Assembly (NCBI RefSeq): GCF_000004075.3 | Contig: NC_026657.2 | Span: 29,606,408 to 29,670,407 of the forward strand | DNA: 64,000 bases | Reading direction: 5' to 3' | DNA from: Cucumis sativus | Taxonomy: Eukaryota; Streptophyta; Magnoliopsida; Cucurbitales; Cucurbitaceae | Shown here: positions 21,196 through 32,079 of the stretch, one piece after another | How positions within the stretch are numbered: position 1 is the stretch's first letter | Layout of the letters: every line of letters starts with the position of its first letter | Program-made: the position numbers and the translations under genes | The notes under the pieces: model-generated | Told to the model about the DNA's origin: nothing | The model's input: only the letters and a program-made list of their open reading frames with translations | The model's database searches: none

Positions 21196-23516
21196 ATGGC
21201 TTCAATCGGCGGCGACAATTTTCCGTACTTCACCAATAACGAATTGGAGTTAAGAGAGATCGGCCGGCGACCCACTCTCGGCGAGCTCCTGAAGCGAGTG
21301 GAGGATGCTCAGTCGCCGGACCACAGTGTCGTCGATGTTAGTTATGGGTGTAGGTATCTGGCGGAGGCGCCGTTGTTGTATCCTTTCAAGCTGTCGTTTC
21401 GGAATCTGAGTTACAGCGTGAAAGTTCGGGGGAGAGGAGGTGGTTCGTCGTTGCCGGAGAATTTGGCGGCGGAGGAGAGTGGTGGAAGGGTTAAATTGTT
21501 GCTTAATGATATCTCCGGCGAGGCGAGGGAAGGGGAAATTATGGCGGTGCTCGGCGCCAGTGGGTCAGGAAAATCTACGCTGATCGATGCTCTCGCCGAT
21601 CGGATTGCAAAAGGTAGTTTTTTAGTCCCTCGTTTGGGTTTAATAGTGAATAACTTATTTAATAATTAACCATAAGTATTTAACTATGGTTAAATAATTT
21701 ATGTCCAATCCGATTCTAAATATATTCAATATTGTGTTTTTACTTTTGACTAGGAAAGTTGAAAGGGAAAGTGACATTAAACAATGAAGTGTTAGAATCT
21801 GGACTATTGAAAGTAATCTCGGCCTATGTCATGCAAGATGACCTTCTGTTTCCAATGCTAACTGTGGAAGAGACTCTTATGTTTTCGGCAGAGTTTCGGT
21901 TACCTCGCTCTCTCTCAAAATCAAAGAAGAAAGCTAGAGTTCAAGCCTTAATCAACCAATTAGGTCTAACAACTGCTGCAAATACCGTCATTGGTGATGA
22001 AGGTCATCGTGGCGTCTCTGGCGGAGAACGACGTCGCGTGTCTATTGGAATTGACATTATTCACGATCCAATACTTTTGTTCCTTGATGAGCCAACTTCA
22101 GGTCTTGATTCCACTAGCGCTTTCATGGTTGTCAAAGTTTTGCAAAGAATTGCACAAAGTGGTAGCATTGTCATCATGTCGATTCACCAACCAAGTTATC
22201 GAATCCTCTCTTTACTTGATCGATTAATCTTCCTCTCCCATGGACAAACTGTTTATAGTGGCTCTCCAACCGATTTACCCAATTTTTTGGCCGAGTTTGG
22301 ACATCCAATTCCAGGAAATGAAAATAGAACAGAATTTGCCTTGGATTTGGTTCGAGATCTAGAAGAAACTGTTGGAGGGACCAAATCTATGGTTGAACAC
22401 AATAAATCATGGCAGAGGAAGAACAATGTTCACTTAGAAGATTATGAAATTCATCGTGATTTTTCTCGTCGATTTCATCTTTGTCTTAAAGATGCTATTA
22501 GTGCAAGCATTTCGAGAGGAAAATTGGTCTCAGGAGCTCCAATTGATTCAAGTCGTTCGTCTTCATTCTCTAAATTTTCAAATCCTCTTTGGGTTGAGAT
22601 TTTAGTGATAGCGAAACGATCAATTATGAATTCGAGGAGAATGCCAGAGCTATTTGGAATTAGACTGGGTGCAGTTTTGATCACAGGAATAATTTTAGCC
22701 ACCATGTTTTGGCATCTAGATAACTCCCCTAAAGGCATTCAAGAACGGTTAGGATTCTTCGCATTTGCCATGTCCACAACCTTCTACACATGTGCAGAGG
22801 CCATCCCTGTTTTCCTTCAAGAACGATACATCTTTATGAGAGAAACGGCCTACAACGCTTACCGTCGATCTTCTTACGTCCTCGCACATTCACTATTATC
22901 AATTCCATCATTAATTATCCTTTCTATAACCTTCGCTGGAACAACGTATTTCGCTGTCAATCTTGCTGGTGGCTTCTCCGGGTTTGTTTTCTTCTTTTTT
23001 GCCATTCTCTCCGCATTTTGGGCTGGAAGTTCATTTGTCACCTTTCTCTCCGGGGTTGTTTCTCATGTAATGTTGGGCTACACCGTCGTTGTAGCCATCT
23101 TAGCATATTTTCTTCTCTTTAGCGGCTTCTTTCTCAGTCGAGACCGCATGCCACCTTACTGGATATGGTTCCATTACATGTCGTTGGTGAAGTATCCATA
23201 TGAAGCAGTACTACAAAACGAGTTTGAGGCAAAATCAGGGTGTTTCATTCGCGGTGTTCAAATGTTCGACAATACGCCGCTCGCAGTAGTACCGTCAGCG
23301 ATGAAGGTGGAGTTGTTGAAGAGCATGGGGAAGACATTAGGACTCAACATCACTGGATCTACCTGCGTCACAACCGGTTCCGATGTGTTAAGGCAACAAG
23401 GAATTACAGATTTAAGCAAATGGAATTGCATTTGGATCAGTGTCGCTTGGGGATTCCTTTTCAGGATCTTGTTTTACTTTGCCCTCTTGTTTGGTAGTAA
23501 AAACAAGAGAAAGTGA
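21196..23516 (+). CDS. ABC transporter G family half-transporter (ABCG1/2/6/20 clade), 726 aa
   Basis: Two exons, 21196-21613 and 21754-23516, joined in frame through a GT-AG intron (gca aaa g|gt ... ag|ga aag). The nucleotide-binding domain comes first: Walker [10 protein letters not shown] at residues 120-128, the signature [12 protein letters not shown] and Walker [14 protein letters not shown]. About six membrane spans follow in the C-terminal half, with an extracellular loop before the last span carrying cysteines. This order (ABC then membrane) and the length are those of plant WBC half-transporters, which dimerise in the plasma membrane. The N-terminal [21 protein letters not shown] is typical of the clade with Arabidopsis ABCG1, 2, 6, 16 and 20. 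Those members are linked to suberin, root barrier and pollen wall lipid export. The substrate here is inferred only. An AATAAA-like site follows about 40 bp after the stop. Confidence 0.95.
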
Positions 23517-23559
23517 ATATAATGGAAGAAGGTAAAGAAGAAAAAAACTAAAAGAAAAT

Positions 23560-24590
23560 AAAATTTCCCATTATGTGTGAAATTATACACGACAAATAAG
23601 AGGGAGTTAAGAGGTCTCGCTTATGCTTTTCTTTTCTTTTCATAATTAAACCTATAAATGCTCGTTCAAATTCTAAAGTTTAGAAATTAATAATTAAAAA
23701 AATAGTAGTTTTTCAAAAACTGGTTCTTGGTTTTTTTTATAAATTTCAACTAAGAATTAATCTCTTTAGGCAAAGAAAGAAACAAATCATGGTAACAAAT
23801 TGGAAGCATTAAAGCTTATTATTTTTTCTTTTAAGAAAAAATAAATACCAAACATGTTCTTAGTTATATAATTTATTTGCTTTTAAACATCATTTAGTTA
23901 TATAATCGAATGAGTTAGATTTTTGGATAATGGGGTTTGAAAAGAGTTAGAGCATGTGTACACTTATATTCGTTTTTCTATTTTTAAAGGTAATTTTTTA
24001 ACATAGTTACATCTTATTATCACAAATATTGAAAATTGAAATCGAGTGAACATAGTACAATTGGTATCGATATCAAGTATGTACTAACAACTTCAAAATT
24101 AGAGATCTAGTTACTAACTCTTAAATTGTAGAAAAATAATTAAAAATAAAGTGACGAGAGATTTAGTTACTACTCCTAAATGATAGAAAAAATAATAAAA
24201 TAAAGTGACGTTATAGTTAACTCGAATACAAACGTAATAAACCAACCAATATGGATAAAATGATAAGCCTTTTAACCATAATTAGACGACTCAAAGTAGT
24301 ATGGCTTTTTTTGAAAAGTTTTGAATTTAGGTATAGAATTGGAGATGAACAACAAATAGAAATGATAAACAAAGAAAAGCCATATATTTGATCTTTGTTG
24401 GCAAATTATTATTATTAGAAAAAGGAAAATAAAGAAAAACAAATCAAATTTAAAAAAGAAAAAAACTGTAATTTCTACAAAATAGAAAAAAAGCCAACGA
24501 AGCCATTGTTTCAATCTCTCCTTCTCCGAATATGAATACCTTCAAACCCTCCCTCGTCAGGAACGCCCACCGCCCATCCCATCTCATCTT
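23560..24590. other. Spacer between ABCG and CAP genes
   Basis: Contains the ABCG 3' end and the upstream region of the CAP gene. A tandem repeat lies at 24102-24209. Otherwise the sequence is AT-rich with no supported gene. Confidence 0.55.
24102..24209. repeat. Two-copy tandem repeat, about 54 bp
   Basis: Two adjacent copies share a GAGATYTAGTTACTA start and an AATAAAGTGACG end, differing by a few substitutions and small gaps. Just upstream (about 24052-24070) is ATAGTACAATTGGTATCGA, which resembles a pol III A-box, so this may be a decayed SINE whose tail was duplicated. That second reading is tentative. Confidence 0.6.
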
Positions 24591-24595
24591 CATCA

Positions 24596-25153
24596 ATGTC
24601 GCTGCCTTACATTATCTCCGCCGCCTTCTCTTTCCTCCTCCTTCTCCACCTCGCCGTTGCCGGCGTCCAACCACAGTCTCCGCCTACCTCCACCTCCAAA
24701 AACTCGATGCCTGCAACAACAGCTTCTCCTCGACGCCGTTCCTACATTCGCGAATTCCTTCAAGCGCACAACAAATTCCGATCGGCATTTCATATTCAAC
24801 CATTAACCTGGGACAGGAATCTCACACGATTCGCGAGGCGGTGGGGCGAGCAACGCGCCGCGGATTGTAGAATGATCCATTCGTACGGTCCCTACGGGGA
24901 GAATATGTTTTGGGGGAAATTAGAACACTGGACGCCCACGGAAGTGGTGAATTCGTGGGCCGGAGAAGACAAACATTATAATCTGGATACCAATGAATGT
25001 GCCGACGGTCAAACCTGCGGCCACTATACTCAGATTATTTGGAAGGAATCACTCCGATTAGGCTGTGTGCGAGTTAATTGCGATAACGGTGGGTTGCTAG
25101 TGATTTGTGAGTACGATCCGCCGGGGAATTACGTGAATGAGAAACCGATTTGA
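24596..25153 (+). CDS. PR-1-like CAP-domain secreted protein, 185 aa
   Basis: An intronless gene for a cysteine-rich secretory (CAP) protein. The start at 24596 gives a clear signal peptide (hydrophobic residues about 5-21, cleavage likely near VAG). A short Pro/Ser/Thr linker of about 25 residues precedes the CAP domain, which begins near residue 48 with REFLQAHNKFRSAF. Family motifs are GENMFWG, CGHYTQIIW and CEYDPPGNY, with the six cysteines expected for three disulfides. The histidine of the HN(K) helix and the GHYTQ histidine are present. PR-1 proteins act in the apoplast; they bind sterols and several are defence-induced, but this linker-bearing type is less studied. Arabidopsis At5g02730 and At3g09590 are the likely relatives, from memory. 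An overlapping plus-strand frame starting at 24532 is not coding. Confidence 0.93.
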   Translation: MSLPYIISAAFSFLLLLHLAVAGVQPQSPPTSTSKNSMPATTASPRRRSYIREFLQAHNKFRSAFHIQPLTWDRNLTRFARRWGEQRAADCRMIHSYGPYGENMFWGKLEHWTPTEVVNSWAGEDKHYNLDTNECADGQTCGHYTQIIWKESLRLGCVRVNCDNGGLLVICEYDPPGNYVNEKPI

Positions 25154-26038
25154 GTCCGTCCGGCGCTGGAATTGGCGGAAATCTACTTGAAGTTGAAGTC
25201 ATTTATTATGGATTTTTTCTAATTCTTTTTTGTTATTGTTCATTGTGTTTGTCTTCTTCGTCATCTTCGCCATGGATTGAGAGATTCGGAGCTGTGTAAA
25301 GTTCAAGAATCGGTTTTTCGTTTTGTTCGGCGGATATCAAGTTTCGACATTCCTGCTTTACGCGGCCACAGAGGAATGAAGATCTTGACAGCGATTAATT
25401 TGAGATTTATTTTTTATTTTTTATTTTTCCATCTACAAGATGTATTCATTATCATTCATCACTATGATTCTTTCCACTATATCACTATTTTTCTCAGGTA
25501 AAAGTTAAATGGTGAAGTTCAAATAACAATTTAAAAATATATATATCAAATTTCATTCTTGTATCCAAATTTTCCTTCAATCACACTTATCACCTACATA
25601 TTGTGTCACGAACTTACATCAACGACTAACAAGACATAGATGAGTGATTTATCTTGTTGATAATTGAAACTTCGTACTATAAAAAATGCTATTAAAGTTC
25701 AATAATACCCATCCAAACGGGTATTACGTCGGACTAACTTATCAATAAAATGCGAAATTACTTTTTTTATTTTTTCATTATTTAAAAAAAGAAATACTTT
25801 TCCATGGCTTAGCTACCTTTTTCTTTTTTAATCTAAAAAAATGGAAATAAAATAAAATAAAAACAAAAAATACCAAACTAAATCAAAACTCTCGCCCTCG
25901 AATAAAATATAAAGTAAAAGACTATGAGCAAAAACCAAAAGTAGGCTAATTGAATTTACATTTAAACTCCAAGGAAAAAAAGACTACCTCTTGAAAAGAA
26001 ATGGAATCATAAATTTGTACTTGAAATAGGAAATGAAA
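25154..26038. other. Convergent spacer between CAP gene and ALS3-like gene
   Basis: The CAP gene (plus) and ALS3-like gene (minus) end towards each other here. The sequence is probably two 3' UTRs and AT-rich filler. No independent gene is supported. Confidence 0.55.
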
Positions 26039-29000
26039 TCAAGCGGCCGTGAAGACGGCGGTTTCCAACTGGTAGGCGGCGGTGAAGAAGGAAGGCCAGC
26101 AAAGGTAAGTGGACATAATGCTGCTGACTGTGGAAGCTCCGATCAAAAAGTTCATCACCACAATTTGCAGCTGAATGGCTTCGATTGGAGAAGCTCCGCC
26201 CATTATCAGTCCCGTCATCGCCCCCGGCAGCGAGATCAGCCCCACTGTCTTTGCGTTGTCCACAACCGGCGACAACGCTACCACCAACGCCCTTTTTACT
26301 TGCTGGTGCGTTGCCTGCCGTGGTGTTGCTCCAAGAGCTAACGCAGTTTCCACCTGAATCAGATGCGCTAAGAATATGAATAAAAGATGATGGCTGAACG
26401 CGTCCATTGAGCTTACAATGTTGTGTCTAATAAATTAGGTTTAAAAGAGTCGGTATTTCTTTTATATAAATAAACCAAAGTTGAAAACGTAAAGACAAAT
26501 TTACTCTCTTTTCTAGTACTTCAAAATTTATATTTTAGCCCTTTTAAAATATTTATTTTATTACAAAACTTTAAGAAAAACAACTATTTTGTTATTTTAT
26601 ATCTTTATTTTCAATTTTTGTATAAAAACTCCACAAATTCCTCAATTTTTAAAATACTTCTTTAGTTAATTAACCATTACACTAAAAAAAACTTCTTAAA
26701 TCTTATTAGACACAAAATAATAACAATAACAATAATAATGGTTAAATAAAGTGAGATAATCAATTAAGTAAGAGGGAGAGAGAAAATACAAGGCTGAATT
26801 GAGTTCTGATATCATCTCTGAGTCTTTTCATGGTGACTCCGGTGACTGTCATGGAATTTCCAACCATCATTCCGGCAACGGGAATTATATACCTGGGAGT
26901 TAGAGGGAATACTCTCAACACCACAAGCATCACCATAGTCACTGAAGTTCCGGTCAAAATTGAAGCTCCGGCCACCAACTTTCCTCGAGGCACGTGCTTT
27001 GCACGCTGCCCCGCTGTGTACCCGGCGACCGTCACCTGCAGCAACAAATGTCACTTTTTTTTATATATATATATATATATGCCTAAGTATTACTTTTTTA
27101 TGTGATTTTGATCAATTAGACTTTAAAATATTTATCATCAACTGAAAATTATAGTTTCCAATAATCACAACCTTCGTTGGACAAAAAAATTTACACTTAA
27201 AATTTTGTATATATCTCTAAACTTTGTATTTTTTCATAACATTGTTGTTATTATTTTTTATTTTTCTAAAGCAACTCTTTACATAAAAAAATTATTAGAT
27301 GATTTATCGTATACACTGATAGTAATTTTATTTTTGTTTGACGAAGAGATAAGGATCATATAGAAACTTAATTATTTTGAAAAAAACTAAAATGAATGTT
27401 TAATAGATATAAAAATTAAATAAATAAAAATCGAAAGTATATAAGTGAAATAATAAGACAGACGAAATAAAACAAAGACTTGCATGTGACCAAAGTAATA
27501 ATTAAAGGTTAGTCTTTCCTATGACTTTTTATTTTCCTTTTGAGAAACAGTATTTTCTACAAGAATAAGACATGACATGCTATTTAATTGAAGTATTTAA
27601 AACTATTTGAAATATTTTTTAAGATATGATTAAAATTTAGAAAAATTGTAAAAAACAGACCAAAATGTTAAAAAATAAAAAGTGATGAATATTTTTTCTT
27701 GCAAGAAAATAAAATATTTATGATAATAAGATTAATGTCACCTTATTGAAAATTGCAAAAGTAATTAATTTTAAACTAATAATAACTTTATGATAGTTGT
27801 TTGATAACCGTCTCATATCTCTAACTATTTATTATATTTATCATTTTTACAATATGTAAGAAAAAAAAGTGTTACGTAAATGTTTTCCACTGCAACTTTT
27901 CTTGTTTTTTTTTTAATTTCCATAAAATTCCTATTTTATTATAAAAGAGTTCAAATAAAAATAGCTATCTTCAAGTATACAAATTTAATCAAAATATAAC
28001 AATATTTTAAACTCTATCGCTTAACGATATTAATAGATTCTCCTATAAATCTATAATTGTTCATGATGTTCATTATTGAATCCAAAATATTTCATTATTG
28101 AATCTAAAATTTTGTTATATTTTATCTCCTACCGGTCAATCCTAACAAGTTTTCAAATGAATCCCATAAAAAAAAGTTTTGTAAAACAGAATACATTGGG
28201 AAAAAATAAATAACAAAAAGTTGCTAAAGATTTTAATTTCATGGACATCCTCTCTCTCTATCTTCACAAAAAGAGAAGGTGGTGAGCGTGACACCTACAA
28301 ACTACGTAATCACGTGAATATAAAAAAAAAACTCATATGACTGTTTCATGAAACTAATAATAGTAATATGAGCTGTTTCCAAAAAGTCGTATTATCAAAA
28401 TAAATTTAAAAAATCCATTCTAGAAGTCAAGAAATTAAAAACAAATCAGCAATGTATAAGAGAATCGACTTATAAATTCTCTGGTCGCAAGATAAAGTAT
28501 TGGAAATCCTTTTTATCAGTGTTTAACTTTTGAAAAAATTATTTGTTCAATTCAATGCTTTTAATTAACCTTGAGATGTTATAAAAATATTACAAATGCG
28601 TGCACTAATGGTTAGAAATATTTTAATGAACTTTAGGCTAAAAATGGTTATAGATTAAAGAGATTTCTTAAATTCAGGGATTAAATGCTTACAAAGTCTA
28701 AACTAATACAACAATATGTTAGTCAACTCAAAAGGTTAAGTAGATATTAATCTAAAAAGAGAAAATGATTTTAAGGGGTTGAATTTTGGAACCTCCGTAG
28801 CCATACCATTGAAATTCCTAATCAGTTCAAAAGTTTTAAGCCAATAACGAGATATGATGAATTGGAGAATCCACAAAATCAAATGTGTTTTTTGAAGTTT
28901 AAATTGTACCAAATTGTTGTGGATCCAGAAAATTTTTAAAAGAACAGTCAAAATCTTTTTGAAAAAATAAATTAAAGAGTTGGAAGGCAGGAGAAAGTTA

Positions 29001-29235
29001 CCATGAAGAGATAGGCGAGAAGGATCCAAGACAGGTTTTGCTGGCTGAAGATGAACTGGAGAACAAAGCCAATAACAGAGAGTTGAAGAAAGGCTCTAAA
29101 AATGGCGTAAATCATTTCGGCTTCGAGGCCGAGCTTCTGGAAGTAAGAGAGAAGAACAGCGAGAACGACAATGGCGGTGGCGAGAAAAGGCTTGGTCATA
29201 CCTTGAAGGAAATCGAGAAGCCATTGAAGATCCAT
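26039..29235 (-). CDS. ALS3: ALUMINUM SENSITIVE 3-like membrane protein (UPF0014/FetB family), 264 aa
   Basis: Three exons, 29235-29002, 27035-26790 and 26353-26039, all in phase 0 with GT-AG introns; intron 1 is unusually long at about 2 kb. The protein is a polytopic membrane protein with about seven hydrophobic spans. Family blocks include the AEMIYAIFRAFLQLSVIGFVL span in exon 1, TAGQRAKHVPRGK in exon 2 and the exon 3 ends SLPGAMTGLIMGGASP and STYLCWPSFF. This is the plant version of the bacterial FetB permease. Arabidopsis ALS3 works with the ATP-binding protein STAR1 as a bipartite ABC transporter at the tonoplast or plasma membrane; it gives aluminium tolerance and restrains root growth arrest under low phosphate with iron. 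No STAR1 partner lies in the window. The length is close to Arabidopsis ALS3 (about 273 aa). Confidence 0.94.
27990..28135. mobile_element. Decayed relative of the 15.1-kb foldback element, in ALS3 intron 1
   Basis: It begins AAAATATAACAATATTTTAAA, ends with TTTTGTTATATTTTA and has TGAT/TATC-rich short repeats between. The ends are roughly inverted. It may have helped enlarge the 2-kb intron. Similarity is by eye only. Confidence 0.35.
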
Positions 29236-32079
29236 AGAAATTCAGAGACGAAATGTGAAGTCAAAATCAAAACCAAAAACAGGAGAAGAGAGAGAAAGAA
29301 AGAGATTTGTTTGTTAGTGTGTTGGAGATTGGAAGTGGAGAATGAGGTATTTGTAAGAAAGGTGTGTGTGTGTGTTTGGGAAATTGATTGATTGTGTTGC
29401 GTTGCCACCTCCCCCGGTACCCAGGGCTTGGTCATCAACTCTCCTAGGTATCAATATCTTTGTACTCTCCAACCCTACAAAATAGTCTCTTTGTTATTTG
29501 TTATGGTATTTACTATTTATTATAATGCTAGTTTTTGTTATTTTCATTCTTCACTTGCTTTTGTATTTTTTTATACAATATTTTTAAGAGAAATTAAAAT
29601 ACTTTACATCCAAACACAAATTATTATAGTTTAAACTAAAATAATTTACTATAATAGTCCATAATTATAACAACACAGATGCATCTGAAACATGGAGTTA
29701 GTGAAATAATAGTAAGTGAATAAAAAATAATAAACGAGATTAATTTAATCGGCTATGATAAAGAAAATGTAGTACCAAATAACTAAATTTAAGATTTATT
29801 GAAAATATATTGACTATATTTAAAATTTAGAGAAAATATGATAACTAAAGTTTATCCGAAAACGTAAATCAAACTTAGTACATATAATAAATAGCGAGTT
29901 AAATTAAATTTTAGTTTATTTGTAAGGACATTTTTAAAAATAGTAAAATAAATTAAAATAGTTATAAGTTATATCAATTTTTTGAATTATATCAATGATA
30001 ACTAGTGATAGACTTTTAGTATTGATTATCAATGTCACTGATTGAAGCATATCAGTAATTGTTAATGTTCATTATTTCATTATTGATATAATTTTAAATT
30101 TTTGTTATATGGTGTAATTTTTTTTTATCAAATTTGCTATTTCTTACCATTTTCCTTATATGTATTATTTGATCAACGAATTTTTAAATGTATTAGACAT
30201 GTATAAAAAAAAATTCACCTAATAAATATAAATAAGTATTTTATGTCTATTAGATATTAGATTTAAAATTTGGTAAAAAGTAAAAAAGCAGAGAAAATAT
30301 ATACATTCCTAAAAGAAAAATGAAATGTAATATTATTTTTTTTCGTTTAGTGGTTTTTTCCACTAAACCCTAACAAATAGTTTGTTTTTTTGACATTAGA
30401 ATTTGTCTCTAGAACTTAATACAAATCAAATAAATACTTTGTTGATTTATTAATTAACTAGTGGTTGATTAAACAAAAGGAATGATATCTTTTGATTTAA
30501 AAATTAGTTTACACAATTATTTTGTTATTGTTTAACCGATGAGAGGTTCTTGTAAAAGAGCTTTGAATTTAGGTACCATTTGTTAGATTTTTTCTTCCTT
30601 ACAATATGTAGATTGATTTGTTGGAACTTTTAAAATACAAAGTGGATATCTATTTCTAAGAAATGGTCCACCAATTGCATGTTATGATATGCTTTGTTTT
30701 TATTTTCTATATGTCACGTTAACATTTTCAATTTACGTTGGTGGAAAATCTACGTGTTCTTCACCACAAACCAACTTAATACTCCATTTTTTCTATCTCT
30801 TTTCTACTTATTCTTCGATGAAAAAATAAATGGTTGCTTTTAGATATTTCAATTTACGATAACAAGTAGTGACGTTTGAATATAGTATTAATTTTTTGTT
30901 ATGTCTTAGTGGATTCAACATTGATATAAGTGAATTCATATTTTTATTATATCGTAACAAAATTCATCAACAAAATATGGCTAAGATAAATATAAAAGAA
31001 ACAATATACATATTTGTTTATTTGTATTTATTTGGAATTAATAAATATAGGTTATAGCATGTAAATAAAAATAAAAATGAATTTATCATATAAGTCAAAT
31101 TATGATAACATTAATCATGTCACAACTTTCAGATCATACCAATTTAAATCATGCATTAATATTTTTATCAATTTAAATCTCCCACCTCTACAGAGGTTGC
31201 ACCATTGAGCTTCCTTTGGTGTATTTGTACAAGGTTAAAATTTTAATTTATGAAAGTGTGTCAATTAACACACTATGTTTATTTATTTTTTTGGTGCGAA
31301 ACATATTATTGTTTCAAATTAAACTTGAAATTTAGAACATCAATTCTTACGTATATGTAAACTTTTCAAATGCCATATCGATAAAATTAATAATTGAAAT
31401 TGATGCATAAACTAATTTTATTTAAGGTTCTAAATTAAACTGTTCACAAAATGTCACTCGGTATTTATCCAAACAAAAATTGAACGAAGATATTTTATCG
31501 TCATTTATTAACTTTTAAACAAACCCTTGATAAACCTTAAACTCATCATTTAAAATTAATTTTATAACAAGTTATTAAATAATCTGTTTTAAAATTATAT
31601 TTAGAGTTATAATAATATATTTTCGAGGATAGATTATTTTAATTAGACAAAAATAATGGTAAACATTATAAAAATAAAAAAGAATAATAAAGATAAAATA
31701 ATAAAAATTAGAGCGGATAATAAATTGAGAATTTTGCAACTGTTTACTAAGGTAACTAATTAATGTAGTAAAAAATGATTATTATAATCTTACGTAATTC
31801 TTATTCTAAATAATGTTTCTATTGATAGGCTATAGTAAATAAATAGATAACATAATATCACTATTTTTTATAAATATTTAGTTTATTTTGAGATATTAGA
31901 AAACAACAATTAAAAAGAATATTAATAAATTATTAGTTACAAAAATATATACCCTCGAGCGAGCTAAACGGGCTAACAAACGAACGAGGAGGACTGCTAA
32001 GCCCAAAGGCTTCAAACCTCAGTTCCCGCCGGCTTCTTTCTTCCATTAGCTCTGCACAGGAGTTACGCCGCATCGACGG
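29236..32079. other. Divergent spacer between ALS3-like and PPR genes
   Basis: About 2.8 kb holding both promoters. A (GT)n run at about 29359-29373 lies about 125-140 bp upstream of the ALS3-like ATG. A decayed foldback relative is at about 29930-30160. The remainder is AT-rich, with no gene seen. Confidence 0.55.
29930..30160. mobile_element. Decayed foldback element (15.1-kb family)
   Basis: Starts near ATTTTTAAAAATAGTAAAAT and ends with TTGTTATATGG and CAAATTTGCTATTTCTTACC, with several TATCA(A/G)TGATA-like repeats in the centre. The ends are imperfectly inverted. This matches the layout of 15102-15259 but with many differences. Confidence 0.4.

Noticed and set aside
24532-24870. A 112-codon plus-strand frame overlapping the CAP gene
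   Set aside because: It is the alternate frame of a GC-richer coding region; the CAP frame carries the domain motifs and the signal peptide.
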